Shown here piece after piece: positions 1-8,427 of a stretch of 64,000 nt of DNA. Where the stretch lies: positions 496,001 through 560,000 of the forward strand of contig JBGCEH010000009.1 in NCBI GenBank assembly GCA_045106195.1, given 5' to 3'. This DNA is from Granulosicoccus sp045106195. Its GTDB lineage: Bacteria > Pseudomonadota > Gammaproteobacteria > Granulosicoccales > Granulosicoccaceae. Each line of letters begins with the position of its first letter. Position 1 is the first letter of the stretch. Under the pieces are notes generated by a model. The model worked only from the letters and a program-made list of their open reading frames with translations, was not told where the DNA came from and did not search any database. The position numbers and the translations under genes were made by a program.

Positions 1-430
1 CACCGCCACTGTCTACCAGATACAGACACGGAAGGTGGTTCTCACGGGCGATTTCCTGCGCTCTGATATGTTTCTTGACTGTCAGAGGATAGTAGGTGCC
101 TCCGGCAACGGTCGCATCATTGCAAATGATCATGCAGGCGCGTCCTTCTACTATTCCCACCCCGGCAATCATGCCTGCTGCAGGTATCGATACTTCATAG
201 CAATTGTGCGCCGCGAACAATCCGACTTCGAGAAACGCGGACCCGGGATCAATCAAACCGTTTACACGATCACGTGGCAGCAACTTGCCACGGCTCAAAT
301 GTCTTTGGCGTGAAAGCTCCGAACCGCCGAGCATGATACACGCGGCTTCTTCGCAAACCTTATCCAACTGCGCTTGCATTGCCGCCGTATTACCGGCATC
401 AGGAACCGCCGTTCTCAGTATCGTTGACAT
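1..430 (-). CDS. mccB: Methylcrotonyl-CoA carboxylase beta subunit, N-terminal part (cut by window edge)
   Basis: The reverse strand from the ATG at 430 stays open to position 1, giving 143 codons of the carboxyltransferase (beta) subunit of 3-methylcrotonyl-CoA carboxylase (liuB type). This biotin enzyme carboxylates 3-methylcrotonyl-CoA in leucine breakdown. Family signatures seen are SRGKLLPRDRV near residue 45, then PGSAFLEVG, AAGMIAGVGIV, NDATVAGGTYYPLTVKKH, and CLYLVDSGG at the edge. It starts 3 bases after the stop of the isovaleryl-CoA dehydrogenase gene, so the two are co-transcribed and perform consecutive steps. The C-terminal three quarters lie outside the window. Confidence 0.93.
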   Translation of the reverse strand, partial: MSTILRTAVPDAGNTAAMQAQLDKVCEEAACIMLGGSELSRQRHLSRGKLLPRDRVNGLIDPGSAFLEVGLFAAHNCYEVSIPAAGMIAGVGIVEGRACMIICNDATVAGGTYYPLTVKKHIRAQEIARENHLPCLYLVDSGG

Positions 431-433
431 GAA

Positions 434-1597
434 TCAGGCCGTTTCGTTGAACAGTTCCCGACCGATCAGCATTCGCCGTATTTCACTGGTGCCCGCTCCA
501 ATTTCATAGAGTTTGGCATCACGCAATAATCGACCTGTCGGATAGTCGTTGATATAACCGTTGCCACCCAGACACTGAATGGCATCCAGAGCCAGCAGCG
601 TCGCCTTCTCGGCAGCATAGAGGATGCAACCTGCTGAATCCTTGCGCGTGGTCTCTCCCAGGTCGCAGGCGCGAGCGACTGCATAGACATAGGCCTTGCA
701 GGCATTCATGGTGGTATACATGTCTGCCAGCTTACCTTGCATCAGTTGAAAACTACCGATAGGTTCGCCAAACTGGGTTCGTTCGTGTACGTAGGGAACC
801 ACGACATCCATAGCAGCCGCCATAATACCCAGAGGGCCGGCAGCCAACACGACCCGTTCATAGTCCAGGCCGGACATCAGCACATTCACACCGCGACCCT
901 CTTCGCCCAGCACGTTATCAAACGGGACATCCACGTTCTCAAAAACAAGCTCGCAGGTATTGGAACCACGCATCCCCAACTTGTCCAGTTTTAGTCCGGT
1001 AGAGAACCCTGCCATATTTTTTTCAATGAGAAACGCTGTAATACCTCGAGAACCGGCAGCAGGGTCGGTTTTGCCATAGACTACAAGCGTATCGGCATCC
1101 GGACCGTTGGTAATCCACATTTTGTTTCCATTAAGCACATAGCGATCGTTGTGCTTCTCAGCGCGCAGCTGCATGGAGACCACATCCGATCCCGATGCTG
1201 GTTCGGACATGGCAAGCGAGCCGACGTGGTCTCCCGCAATAAGTGGCGGCAAGTACTTCTGTTTTTGCGCAGCCGTACCCCAGCGATTGATCTGGTTGAT
1301 GCAGAGGTTGGAATGCGCGCCGTAACTCAAGCCTACGGATGCGCTGGCGCGACTGATTTCCTCGATGGCAATGCTGTGCGCCAGATAACCCATTGCAGCG
1401 CCCCCGTATTCATCGGACACGGTGATGCCGTGCAAACCCAGGTCGCCCATCTTCTGCCACAAATCAGAAGGAAAGTCGTTGTTTTTGTCTATGGCTGCGG
1501 CTCGCGGTGCAATATGCTCCTGAGCAAATCTACGCACGGTATCCTGGAGTGCATCGATGTCTTCACCGAGTGCAAAATTCATCGAGAGGTTAAACAT
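434..1597 (-). CDS. ivd: Isovaleryl-CoA dehydrogenase
   Basis: FAD enzyme oxidising isovaleryl-CoA to 3-methylcrotonyl-CoA in leucine degradation (liuA type), 387 aa with the chosen start. The acyl-CoA dehydrogenase folds appear in order: helical N domain, middle beta domain (LAMSEPASGSDVVSM, MWITNGPDADTLVVYGKT) and C-terminal helical domain (QCLGGNGYINDYPTGRLLRDAK). The motif DYERVVLAAGP near residue 250 carries the glutamate that is catalytic in isovaleryl-CoA dehydrogenases. The usual MCAD position reads YEIGAGTSE, as in this subfamily. The frame is open to 1666, but homologues begin near MFNLSMNFAL, with a GGAAC about 8 bases upstream. The next ATG at 1582 is also possible. First gene of an operon with mccB. 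Confidence 0.93.
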   Translation of the reverse strand: MFNLSMNFALGEDIDALQDTVRRFAQEHIAPRAAAIDKNNDFPSDLWQKMGDLGLHGITVSDEYGGAAMGYLAHSIAIEEISRASASVGLSYGAHSNLCINQINRWGTAAQKQKYLPPLIAGDHVGSLAMSEPASGSDVVSMQLRAEKHNDRYVLNGNKMWITNGPDADTLVVYGKTDPAAGSRGITAFLIEKNMAGFSTGLKLDKLGMRGSNTCELVFENVDVPFDNVLGEEGRGVNVLMSGLDYERVVLAAGPLGIMAAAMDVVVPYVHERTQFGEPIGSFQLMQGKLADMYTTMNACKAYVYAVARACDLGETTRKDSAGCILYAAEKATLLALDAIQCLGGNGYINDYPTGRLLRDAKLYEIGAGTSEIRRMLIGRELFNETA

Positions 1598-1835
1598 GTA
1601 TCGGTTCCGAATCGACGCATCTGCCTGATGCAAAGCAAGGCAGTCAAGACTAGCAGATTGACACAATAAACGATTGACAGAAAATACGGGCTTGTAATTG
1701 ACAGTGCATCAGGCTGTCGGCAGTAACGTCACCTCTTCAGGTGAGCATCGAGTTGCCTCACCGGTCACGCTTCGACCGGCAAGCCATTATTACGTGCGAC
1801 AGCTGATACACATCAGCTGATGTCGAAAGAGGCTC

Positions 1836-2360
1836 CTAGCCCCGTTTCTGGCCCCGATCGTTGCCGCCGCGTCCCCCACCACTATGTTCTCTGCCTCCCT
1901 TGTCGCCAGCCTGTCCGTGTCTTCCATCTCCATCACGCCGCTCACTTCTGACTTCAGTCATTCCTGCGGCTTCCTCAGCAGAAACATCTCCGTCCTGATT
2001 AACGTCAAGTTGCTGATCAATGAGCGCCTGGCGAGCCTCGCGCGAAGCCTGTCGCTCGTCACGTGACAGCTCGCCATCGCCATCGGCATCGAATTGCTCC
2101 AACAAGGTGTCATAGTGTGCGTCCTTCATTACACGACGCTCGGCACGAGACAGTTCGCCGTTACCGTCAATATCAAACTGTGACAACCTGTCCTGTTTAC
2201 GCACCTCCATCACAGCCTTGATCTCGGCAGCAGAAATAATCCCGTCACCATCTGTGTCTGTCAGCTGTGGAACCTGTTGAGCAAACGCTGTCGCGCCTGT
2301 CAGCAGCGCGGCAACCGTTACTACAAGCACTGACCGTCCAAGGTTGAATTTACTGTTCAT
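1836..2360 (-). CDS. Secreted EF-hand calcium-binding protein
   Basis: A 174-aa protein starting at MNSKFN with a GGAAAA ribosome site. A signal peptide spans residues 1-27 (hydrophobic SVLVVTVAALLTGATAFA, cleavage before QQ), so it acts in the periplasm or outside the cell. Four EF-hand loops follow: DTDGDGIISAAE, DIDGNGELSRAE, DADGDGELSRDE and DVNQDGDVSAEE. All are canonical except the last, which has Q at the fourth position. The tail, about 35 residues, is rich in Gly, Arg, Asp and His. It lies directly downstream of and on the same strand as baeSR, so it may belong to that regulon or buffer a signal for the sensor. The exact role is unknown. Confidence 0.88.
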   Translation of the reverse strand: MNSKFNLGRSVLVVTVAALLTGATAFAQQVPQLTDTDGDGIISAAEIKAVMEVRKQDRLSQFDIDGNGELSRAERRVMKDAHYDTLLEQFDADGDGELSRDERQASREARQALIDQQLDVNQDGDVSAEEAAGMTEVRSERRDGDGRHGQAGDKGGREHSGGGRGGNDRGQKRG

Positions 2361-2537
2361 GATATTTTCCTGTATGCGATTAATGTTCCCCAAAAACAGT
2401 AGGCAAAGGCCATCTGTCCGGGTTGCATACAAGTATCGTCAGCGAATGTGCAAACAATTCATGGTAAATAATGAAGCTTTGTGCATAGGGTCAGGAAGCC
2501 TGAAAACCGGCGCCAAGGGCGGCCGTGCATGGCTAAG

Positions 2538-3227
2538 CTATCCGATCTGCATAAGCGTTGCGGGCTCGTACTTGTAGCCGATGCCATACACCGATTGAAT
2601 ACACTCCTGATCAGGATCCAGTGCCGCAAGCTTCTGACGAAGTTTTTTGACATGACTATCGATGGTTCTGTCGCTCACAATGCGATTATCGGGATAAATT
2701 CGATTCATCAACTGATCACGATTGAATATCCGGCCAGGAGATTCAACCATGGCCTTTAACAGTCCCAGCTCAACGACAGTCAACTGGCTGACCCTGTTGC
2801 CTATTGTCACGCTGGCACGCTGTTCATCAATTCGTAAGGCGGACGCGTTTTCAGCACCCGGAAAACCGCCAACACTACGACGAAAAACCGCTTTGACGCG
2901 CGCGACGACCTCACGCGGACTGTACGGTTTGCAAATATAGTCATCGGCTCCTATTTCCAGACCAAGCAGTCTGTCGATCTCTTCGACTCTGGCGGTAAGC
3001 ATAATGACGGGCACGGTAGAGTACTTGCGCAGTTCGCGGCATAGGGTCATGCCATCGGTACCCGGTAGCATGAGATCCAGTAGAATCATATCCGGCACGT
3101 TTTTCTGAAAGGCGTTCAGTGCCTGATTACCATCGACATGGATTGTGCACACATAACCTTCTTTATGAAGATACTCAGCCAGCAATGCGGCAAGTTTGGG
3201 TTCATCTTCAACAATGGCAATATTCAT
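2538..3227 (-). CDS. baeR: OmpR-family response regulator, BaeR type
   Basis: Cytoplasmic DNA-binding regulator of 229 aa. The receiver has the acidic pocket E7-D8, phosphorylation site D51 (LLDLMLPGTDG) and Lys in CKPYSPREVVARVKAVFRR. The stretch TARVEEIDRLLGLEIGADDYICKP is highly characteristic of BaeR. The winged-helix C domain ends YGIGYKYEP. The partner kinase lies 116 bases upstream on the same strand. BaeSR of enterobacteria responds to envelope stress and controls efflux genes. Here no efflux operon is adjacent; the next gene downstream encodes a secreted EF-hand protein. Confidence 0.9.
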   Translation of the reverse strand: MNIAIVEDEPKLAALLAEYLHKEGYVCTIHVDGNQALNAFQKNVPDMILLDLMLPGTDGMTLCRELRKYSTVPVIMLTARVEEIDRLLGLEIGADDYICKPYSPREVVARVKAVFRRSVGGFPGAENASALRIDEQRASVTIGNRVSQLTVVELGLLKAMVESPGRIFNRDQLMNRIYPDNRIVSDRTIDSHVKKLRQKLAALDPDQECIQSVYGIGYKYEPATLMQIG

Positions 3228-3343
3228 ATCAATGTAGGACTGTCCAATTACATACCGATAACATAAATGCGTTACAACAAATCATGCTTGCGTTCAGCAC
3301 TGCGCGTTTTCAGATGGAGCGACACAATCATCGATACCCCCTG

Positions 3344-4711
3344 TCAGGTTTCGTTGAAAGCCACCGGGAGTCGAATGTCAATTTCGAGCCCCCCATGTGG
3401 CGACTGATTCGCCGAAATCCGCCCGTTGTGGGCCTGTACAATTCGTCTGACGATGCTCAAGCCCAGTCCTGCCCCTCCCAAAGCACGATTGCGAGATTGC
3501 TCCACTCTGAACAGTGGGTCAAATAGTTTAGGTAACGCCGCATCCGCAACGCCAGGAGATGAGTCCGACCATAGCACTTGCAGCTCGCGCTCATTGACTC
3601 GCCGAGTTGTCACCACCAGCTTTCCCCCGGTATCGGTGTAACGTACGGAATTCTGGAAAAGGTTGGAAAACAATTGTTGCAGTCTCTGGCTATCCGCCCG
3701 TACGGTCATGGGTGTCTGTTGCAGATCTGTAGTCAAATCCAGCGTAACATCCGCAAGACTCCCACGGACATTTTCAATAAACTCCGACAGTAACGGCTCG
3801 AAGCTTATGGGTTCAAAGCGATACTCCAATGCACCCACATCAGACAGAGACAAGGTATGCAGATCATCCACCAGACGATTCAAGCCCATGACTTCTGCGT
3901 GCAATGAATCCACAGCAACGGGGGTAATGGGCCGTATGCCATCCTGCATCGCTTCCAGCTCGCCGCGTAGTACAGCTATGGGTGTCCTGAGTTCATGCGA
4001 TATTTCAGCAATCCAGCGCTGACGGATGTCCCGGTTTTTTTCAAGTGTCTGTGCTAGAAGGTTGATGTCCCGCGCAAGCGTACCCAGCTCGTCGCGCCGT
4101 TGCGAGGAGACACGATAATGATATTCACCCTGGCGAATGTTTTCCACTGCCTCGCCAATTCTTAGTAGCGGTCTGAGCAGCACTGCGGCCATCGGTACAG
4201 CCAAAAGTGCGCTGAGCACGACCATGCCGATACCTGCATAAGCAAAGCTCTTTTTCTGTTGAGACTCGAAGGCCCGATCAAGCTGAGAATCCAGTCGTAC
4301 CTGATTGCGGTAGCCCAGATAACCTGCGATCCCCGATGGCCCATTGATCGCAAGCCATTGCGTAGCCGGATCAATATCCGGAGGACCCACGACAACCCGT
4401 CGAGATTCGTCAGCTAAGAGATAACGGGGTCCACGCCGGCCTCTGGGTGGCGGCCTCTGTGCGGATGGATTTTCTCCACGTGACAGTGAACGCCATTGAG
4501 GCGATCCACCTCTGGCCCAGTCCCAGGATTGGCGCTGCTCAAAAAGTGTTTCAAGCTCTGCTACCAGCAACTCGGCACTCTGCAGCGTGTTCTGGTTAAC
4601 ATAAACGAGCAGACCCCGGCTGAAACTCCAGCTACTGATCATGTACATCAGTAAAATCAGCAGCGCACTTGCCAATAGCAAAGCTATGAAAAGCTGATAC
4701 TTGAGTCGCAT
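3344..4711 (-). CDS. baeS: Sensor histidine kinase, BaeS type
   Basis: Inner-membrane kinase of 455 aa. TM1 covers about residues 8-27 and is followed by a periplasmic domain of about 130 residues containing a Pro/Arg-rich stretch (QRPPPRGRRGPRYLL). TM2 lies at about 158-178, then HAMP and HisKA with the phospho-accepting His in AEISHELRTPIAVLRGE near residue 238, followed by BaeS-like GELEAMQDGIRP. The HATPase domain shows NLFQNSVRYTD and GLGLSIVRRIVQAHNG. It is probably co-transcribed with baeR downstream. The ligand is unknown; the nearby EF-hand gene makes a divalent-cation or envelope signal a reasonable guess only. Confidence 0.9.
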   Translation of the reverse strand: MRLKYQLFIALLLASALLILLMYMISSWSFSRGLLVYVNQNTLQSAELLVAELETLFEQRQSWDWARGGSPQWRSLSRGENPSAQRPPPRGRRGPRYLLADESRRVVVGPPDIDPATQWLAINGPSGIAGYLGYRNQVRLDSQLDRAFESQQKKSFAYAGIGMVVLSALLAVPMAAVLLRPLLRIGEAVENIRQGEYHYRVSSQRRDELGTLARDINLLAQTLEKNRDIRQRWIAEISHELRTPIAVLRGELEAMQDGIRPITPVAVDSLHAEVMGLNRLVDDLHTLSLSDVGALEYRFEPISFEPLLSEFIENVRGSLADVTLDLTTDLQQTPMTVRADSQRLQQLFSNLFQNSVRYTDTGGKLVVTTRRVNERELQVLWSDSSPGVADAALPKLFDPLFRVEQSRNRALGGAGLGLSIVRRIVQAHNGRISANQSPHGGLEIDIRLPVAFNET

Positions 4712-4887
4712 ACGTAATCGCAGATTCCATGAATCGAGAACAGGCGACCCTGATGCTACTGACTCGTTATCGCCTTGTTAGCCAACAGTATGAAGCTATT
4801 TTGCACTTATACAGACGACCCTACTCGTCCCTTCCGCGCATATTCACGTTGTTTGCACAATTGACGTCACTGACAAGCCTTGCAAGA

Positions 4888-5115
4888 TCAGACCGGGGGC
4901 GCAGACCAACCTCCATCCAAAGGTTCGCCGCGATCACATTTGACGCATTCGAGTGAAAATCCAATTTTCTCCCCACGACCTGCTTCACTGGTCACCCATG
5001 GGCGGTTCTGCCAGGGCGGTAGATGGCGAACATGCTGGGTGTGCCCGCAAGCAAGTTCTGCCACCCAGTGATTTTCGTCGTCAAGATGGAAACCGACAAT
5101 GTTCTTGCTAGCCAT
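4888..5115 (-). CDS. DUF3565 family protein
   Basis: A small 75-aa protein matching DUF3565 along its full length: IVGFHLDDENHWVAELACGHTQHVRHLPPW, then NRPWV and a C-terminal LECVKCDRGEP. The conserved Cys and His residues (CGHTQH, CxxC) suggest metal binding; no biochemical role is established. It starts at an ATG and is monocistronic, oriented away from the following plus-strand gene. Found mostly in proteobacteria. Confidence 0.85.
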   Translation of the reverse strand: MASKNIVGFHLDDENHWVAELACGHTQHVRHLPPWQNRPWVTSEAGRGEKIGFSLECVKCDRGEPLDGGWSAPPV

Positions 5116-5199
5116 GATCGTCAGCCCGAATTGTCAACCCAGGAGAAAGATACAACACGCTCAGCGCACTTCAGGCTGTTGACGTAAAATATCGAGTCA

Positions 5200-5454
5200 T
5201 TGAATTGGAGACTGGCGATAGCCGTCATGAACCGCAAGTCCGACAAGCAAGCCATTTGGCATACACCCTCAACTGAGGACGTCATGATGGTGCAGGAAAC
5301 AATGAAAGTCATGGGACTGTATAACGGCGAGGTGGATGGCCTGGCTGGATCGGCGACATTTCGGGCTGTACGAGCCTACAAGAAAAGCATACACCTTGCG
5401 CCCAACAACCATTTAAACGAAGAGTTCATCAATCATTTGCGTAATGAGACCTGA
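5200..5454 (+). CDS. Small peptidoglycan-binding-like domain protein
   Basis: An 84-aa protein whose residues 25-80 (DVMMVQETMKVMGLYNGEVDGLAGSATFRAVRAYKK) follow the PG_binding_1 helical repeat pattern: LQ-x-LG-Y-GxxDGxxGxxTxxAV. No signal peptide is visible with either start (5200 or an internal ATG at 5227), so periplasmic location is unproven. The 3' end overlaps the 3' end of the oppositely oriented mtkB by 26 bases. Domain assignment is moderately sure, function unknown. Confidence 0.65.
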   Translation: MNWRLAIAVMNRKSDKQAIWHTPSTEDVMMVQETMKVMGLYNGEVDGLAGSATFRAVRAYKKSIHLAPNNHLNEEFINHLRNET

Positions 5455-6334
5455 GAGCCAGCACATCGGCAACTGTCTGACCAATATCAGATGGACCCAC
5501 CGCAATAGTCACGCCCACCTCTCTCAATCGCTCTATTTTCTCGCCGGCTGATTCTCCGAATGCCGAAATGATGGCCCCCGCGTGCCCCATGGTTCTGTGC
5601 CGCGGCAGTCCCATACCGGCGACGTAGGCAATGACCGGTTTTCCCATGGCACTGTGAATAAAATCCGCAGCTTCATCCTCCTGAAAGCCGCCTATTTCAC
5701 CAACCAGTACCACTGCCTCAGTATCTTCGTCGTCATTGAACAGACGCAATATATCCACAAAGGTACTTCCGCTGATTGGGTCACTGCCAATACCTACACT
5801 CGACGAAATCCCCACCCCCAAAGCCTGCATCTGAGCAGCAGCCTCATAGCCCAGAGTCCCTGAACGCCCTACCAGACCGACCGAACCCTGGGTAAATATT
5901 GATGCCGGCATAATGCCAAGCAACGATTGCCCGGGGCTAATGACACCAGCGCCATTGGGACCTAGAAGACGCATGCATTTGTCTTCCCGATATCGACGCA
6001 TGTAGCGCTTGACCTTGATCATGTCCTGGGCCGGGATGCCGTCAGTTATTGATACCGCAAGACGGATTCCAGACTCTGCCGCTTCCATGATGGCATCAGC
6101 AGCAAAAGGCGGTGGTACAACCATAAGACTGGCGGTAGCACCACTGGCCTCAACCGCTTCACTGACGGTGTTGAATACCGGCACACCGTGTACTTCATCG
6201 CCCAATCGGCCCGGCGTCACACCTGCAACTACGTGTGTACCGTAGGCAAGCATCTGCTCGCAATGAAACTGCCCGATTCGCCCGGTTATTCCTTGTATTA
6301 TGACCCGAGTGTCCCGGTTGATAAGAATACTCAC
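5429..6334 (-). CDS. mtkB: Malate-CoA ligase (malate thiokinase) subunit alpha-like
   Basis: The 301-aa CoA-binding subunit of the ATP-dependent malate-CoA ligase, close kin of SucD. The stretches ATASLMVVPPPFAADAIMEA and TDGIPAQDMIKVKRYMRRY are the form seen in MtkB rather than in succinyl-CoA synthetase. The phosphohistidine is in RTMGHAGAIIS near residue 250. The usual GPNCAG reads GPNGAG here, a Cys-to-Gly change in the CoA-site region. It starts at a GTG that overlaps the TGA of mtkA by 4 bases, so translation is coupled. Malyl-CoA would be cleaved to acetyl-CoA and glyoxylate by a malyl-CoA lyase not present in the window. Confidence 0.85.
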   Translation of the reverse strand: MSILINRDTRVIIQGITGRIGQFHCEQMLAYGTHVVAGVTPGRLGDEVHGVPVFNTVSEAVEASGATASLMVVPPPFAADAIMEAAESGIRLAVSITDGIPAQDMIKVKRYMRRYREDKCMRLLGPNGAGVISPGQSLLGIMPASIFTQGSVGLVGRSGTLGYEAAAQMQALGVGISSSVGIGSDPISGSTFVDILRLFNDDEDTEAVVLVGEIGGFQEDEAADFIHSAMGKPVIAYVAGMGLPRHRTMGHAGAIISAFGESAGEKIERLREVGVTIAVGPSDIGQTVADVLALRSHYAND

Positions 6335-7554
6335 GAAGCGTTACCCGCATTTACAACGACCTCCTCGTCGTCTTTTTCCTTTCGCTTCATGTGCGTTTTT
6401 GCAGCGGTAACTACGCGCTGTGCGGCCTCGCTAAGTGAGTTGGCACGTACAATCGGCAATCCGCTTTTCACCAATAGCTTGCGCCCCTCATCCACTCGGG
6501 TACCCGCAAGCCTTATTACTAGAGGTACCTCCAGGGCATCCTTTTCCAGCGCTTGAATGATTCCCTGCGCTATCCAGTCACATCGGTTTATCCCGGCAAA
6601 AATGTTGACCAACACAGCGTTGATACGTTTGTCCTGAGCAACCAGCCGCAAAGCCTTGGCAACGCGCTCAGGTGTAGCTCCTCCGCCGATATCGATGAAG
6701 TTTGCTGCTTTGCCTCCAGCCAGTTGTATGCTGTCAACGGTTGCCATGGCCAGACCACCACCATTGACAACACAAGCAATATTTCCGTCGAGCCCTACGT
6801 ATTTCAAGCCTCTGTCAGATGCTCTGGATTCCAGCGGATCTTCCTGGGACTTGTCGCGCAGCTCGGCAATTTCCGGACGTCTGAACAAGGCGTTATCGTC
6901 AAAGGTCATTTTTGCATCAACAGCGTATAGGGAAGCATCATCGGCTATGACCAACGGATTGATTTCTACCATCGTGGCATCCAGCTGTTCAAACGCCTTG
7001 TAGCACCCGAGAATGGTCGCCATGGCTTCATTGATCTGTGGCGTCGGAATTCCCAGTTTAAAAGCGATCTGTCTCGCCTGGAAGGCTTGCATGCCAACTG
7101 CGGGTTCAACCACCGTTCGTATGATGGAGTCGGGGTTGCTAGCAGTAATCTCCTCAATCTCAATACCGCCAGCTTCTGATGCAACAACCATTACCCGCTC
7201 GACCTTGCGATCAAGAGCAAAGCCCAGATACAGCTCTTTGGCGATGGCGACACTGCCTTCGACATAAACCCGGTAAACCACTTTTCCCGCGGAACCGGAT
7301 TGCGGTGTGATTATCCGCTTTCCAAAGAGACTCTCGGCAGCGTCATACACATCATGCTCAGAGTGACAGCGGACGATACCACTGGCGTGATAGCGCCCAC
7401 CGGTATGAACCTGAGCCTTTACTATCCATTCCTCTCCGCCAATCTCGCGCGCGCGATAGGCGGCCTGTTCCGGACTGTAGGCCAATCCTCCTCGCGGAAT
7501 GCGGATACCGAACTCACTGAGTATCTCTTTGGCCTGGTATTCATGTATGTCCAT
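6331..7554 (-). CDS. mtkA: Malate-CoA ligase (malate thiokinase) subunit beta-like
   Basis: The 407-aa ATP-grasp subunit. MDIHEYQAKEIL opens the protein as in SucC/MtkA. The MtkA-type features are RELYLGFALDRK-like spacing (KELYLGFALDRKVERV), VEPAVGMQAFQARQIAF, and VDAKMTFDDNALFRRPEIAELRDKSQEDP. Then come CVVNGGGLAMATVD and NIFAGINRCDWIAQGI. It has a charged C-terminal extension (KRKEKDDEE) of about 20 residues that most relatives lack. The start is the ATG at 7554. A LuxR-type regulator gene is divergently placed across 135 bases and may control it. Confidence 0.87.
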   Translation of the reverse strand: MDIHEYQAKEILSEFGIRIPRGGLAYSPEQAAYRAREIGGEEWIVKAQVHTGGRYHASGIVRCHSEHDVYDAAESLFGKRIITPQSGSAGKVVYRVYVEGSVAIAKELYLGFALDRKVERVMVVASEAGGIEIEEITASNPDSIIRTVVEPAVGMQAFQARQIAFKLGIPTPQINEAMATILGCYKAFEQLDATMVEINPLVIADDASLYAVDAKMTFDDNALFRRPEIAELRDKSQEDPLESRASDRGLKYVGLDGNIACVVNGGGLAMATVDSIQLAGGKAANFIDIGGGATPERVAKALRLVAQDKRINAVLVNIFAGINRCDWIAQGIIQALEKDALEVPLVIRLAGTRVDEGRKLLVKSGLPIVRANSLSEAAQRVVTAAKTHMKRKEKDDEEVVVNAGNAS

Positions 7555-7689
7555 GCGCAAGCGCCAACGGCTGATATTTTCGATAGCATAGCGTATTCAG
7601 AGGCGCACTATTCTTGGTTAAAGGATGGTATTTTCTCCACCCCTTGGTGTGGTAACGTTACACGAGGACCGCTAACCGAGGCTGGCAAC

Positions 7690-8328
7690 ATGACTGTTGA
7701 TGTAGCACTTGCTGATTCCAACGCCCTGATGCTCAGCGCACTGGCAGAAATCATCGAGAACGATGACCGTTTCAGCTTGATGAGTACCACCTCGTCTGCA
7801 GAATCGTTTCTTCAAACGGCCCTGACCGTCCCATGCACGACGGCGGTCGTTGACTGGAATTTGCCGTCTCTGGGCGCTGAACGCCTGCTTCACCTGATGC
7901 GCGAGCAAGAGTGCCCCACACGAGTCATTGTCTGTACCCACAGCGACTCTATCGAAGTCCCCAAACGTGCCATGTCTGCTGGCGCTGCCGGGTTCTTCTC
8001 ACACGCGGAGCCTTCGCAAAAGCTTCTGGAAGGGATTCTTGACATTGCGGAGGGCAAGATGGTCTTCCCATACCTGGATGTCCGCGAGCTGCACGACCCG
8101 CTGAGTGCCCTGACTCGGATGGAAAAAGCTATTCTGGTTTCACTTTCGTCAGGTCGGACAAATAAAGAATTGTCAACTGATCATGCAATCTCGATCAATA
8201 CAGTCAAGTTCCATTTGCGTAACCTGTACGACAAACTTGCGGTGAAAAACCGGGCTCAGGCTATTGCGTTCTATTATTCTTCAGCGAACCAGTTAATGCA
8301 CGATTCGGCTGAAGACAAGGCACTATAA
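7690..8328 (+). CDS. LuxR-family (NarL-type) regulator with degenerate receiver
   Basis: A 212-aa protein starting at the ATG after GAGG (7 bases before the start). Residues 1-125 have receiver form, with D9 and the phosphorylation-position D55 (AVVDWNLPS). The second acidic residue is S10, and the conserved Lys is replaced by H105 (GAAGFFSHAEP). C-terminal HTH: LTRMEKAILVSLSSGRTNKEL and ISINTVKFHLRNLYDKLAVKNRAQAI. It is divergent from mtkAB, so regulation of that operon is plausible. No kinase is adjacent. The missing residues suggest phosphorylation-independent or altered signalling. Confidence 0.85.
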   Translation: MTVDVALADSNALMLSALAEIIENDDRFSLMSTTSSAESFLQTALTVPCTTAVVDWNLPSLGAERLLHLMREQECPTRVIVCTHSDSIEVPKRAMSAGAAGFFSHAEPSQKLLEGILDIAEGKMVFPYLDVRELHDPLSALTRMEKAILVSLSSGRTNKELSTDHAISINTVKFHLRNLYDKLAVKNRAQAIAFYYSSANQLMHDSAEDKAL

Positions 8329-8370
8329 ACTCAAAAAATTACCGAAAGATCAAACTTGCGGATGCAGATA

Positions 8371-8406
8371 GGCATCCGCCCCCTCGATGCCCTCGGGGCG
8401 GGTGCC
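8371..8406. terminator. GC-rich hairpin between convergent genes
   Basis: Arms 8371-8382 and 8395-8406 pair over 12 bp with one G-T wobble around a 12-base loop. The hairpin lies just after the LuxR-type regulator and before the end of the small minus-strand gene at 8428. No U-tract follows on either side, so it may be a bidirectional 3'-end structure rather than a textbook intrinsic terminator. Confidence 0.4.
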
Positions 8407-8427
8407 TGGGAAAACGCAGGCGCGACT

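Noticed and set aside
1151..1669. Long plus-strand open frame (172 codons) opposite isovaleryl-CoA dehydrogenase
   Set aside because: It is antisense to a well-supported gene and shows no family features.
1799..1824. Palindrome ACATCAGCTGATGT and overlapping hairpin after the EF-hand gene
   Set aside because: No U-tract and no known operator; could be chance or a weak transcript end, so not called.
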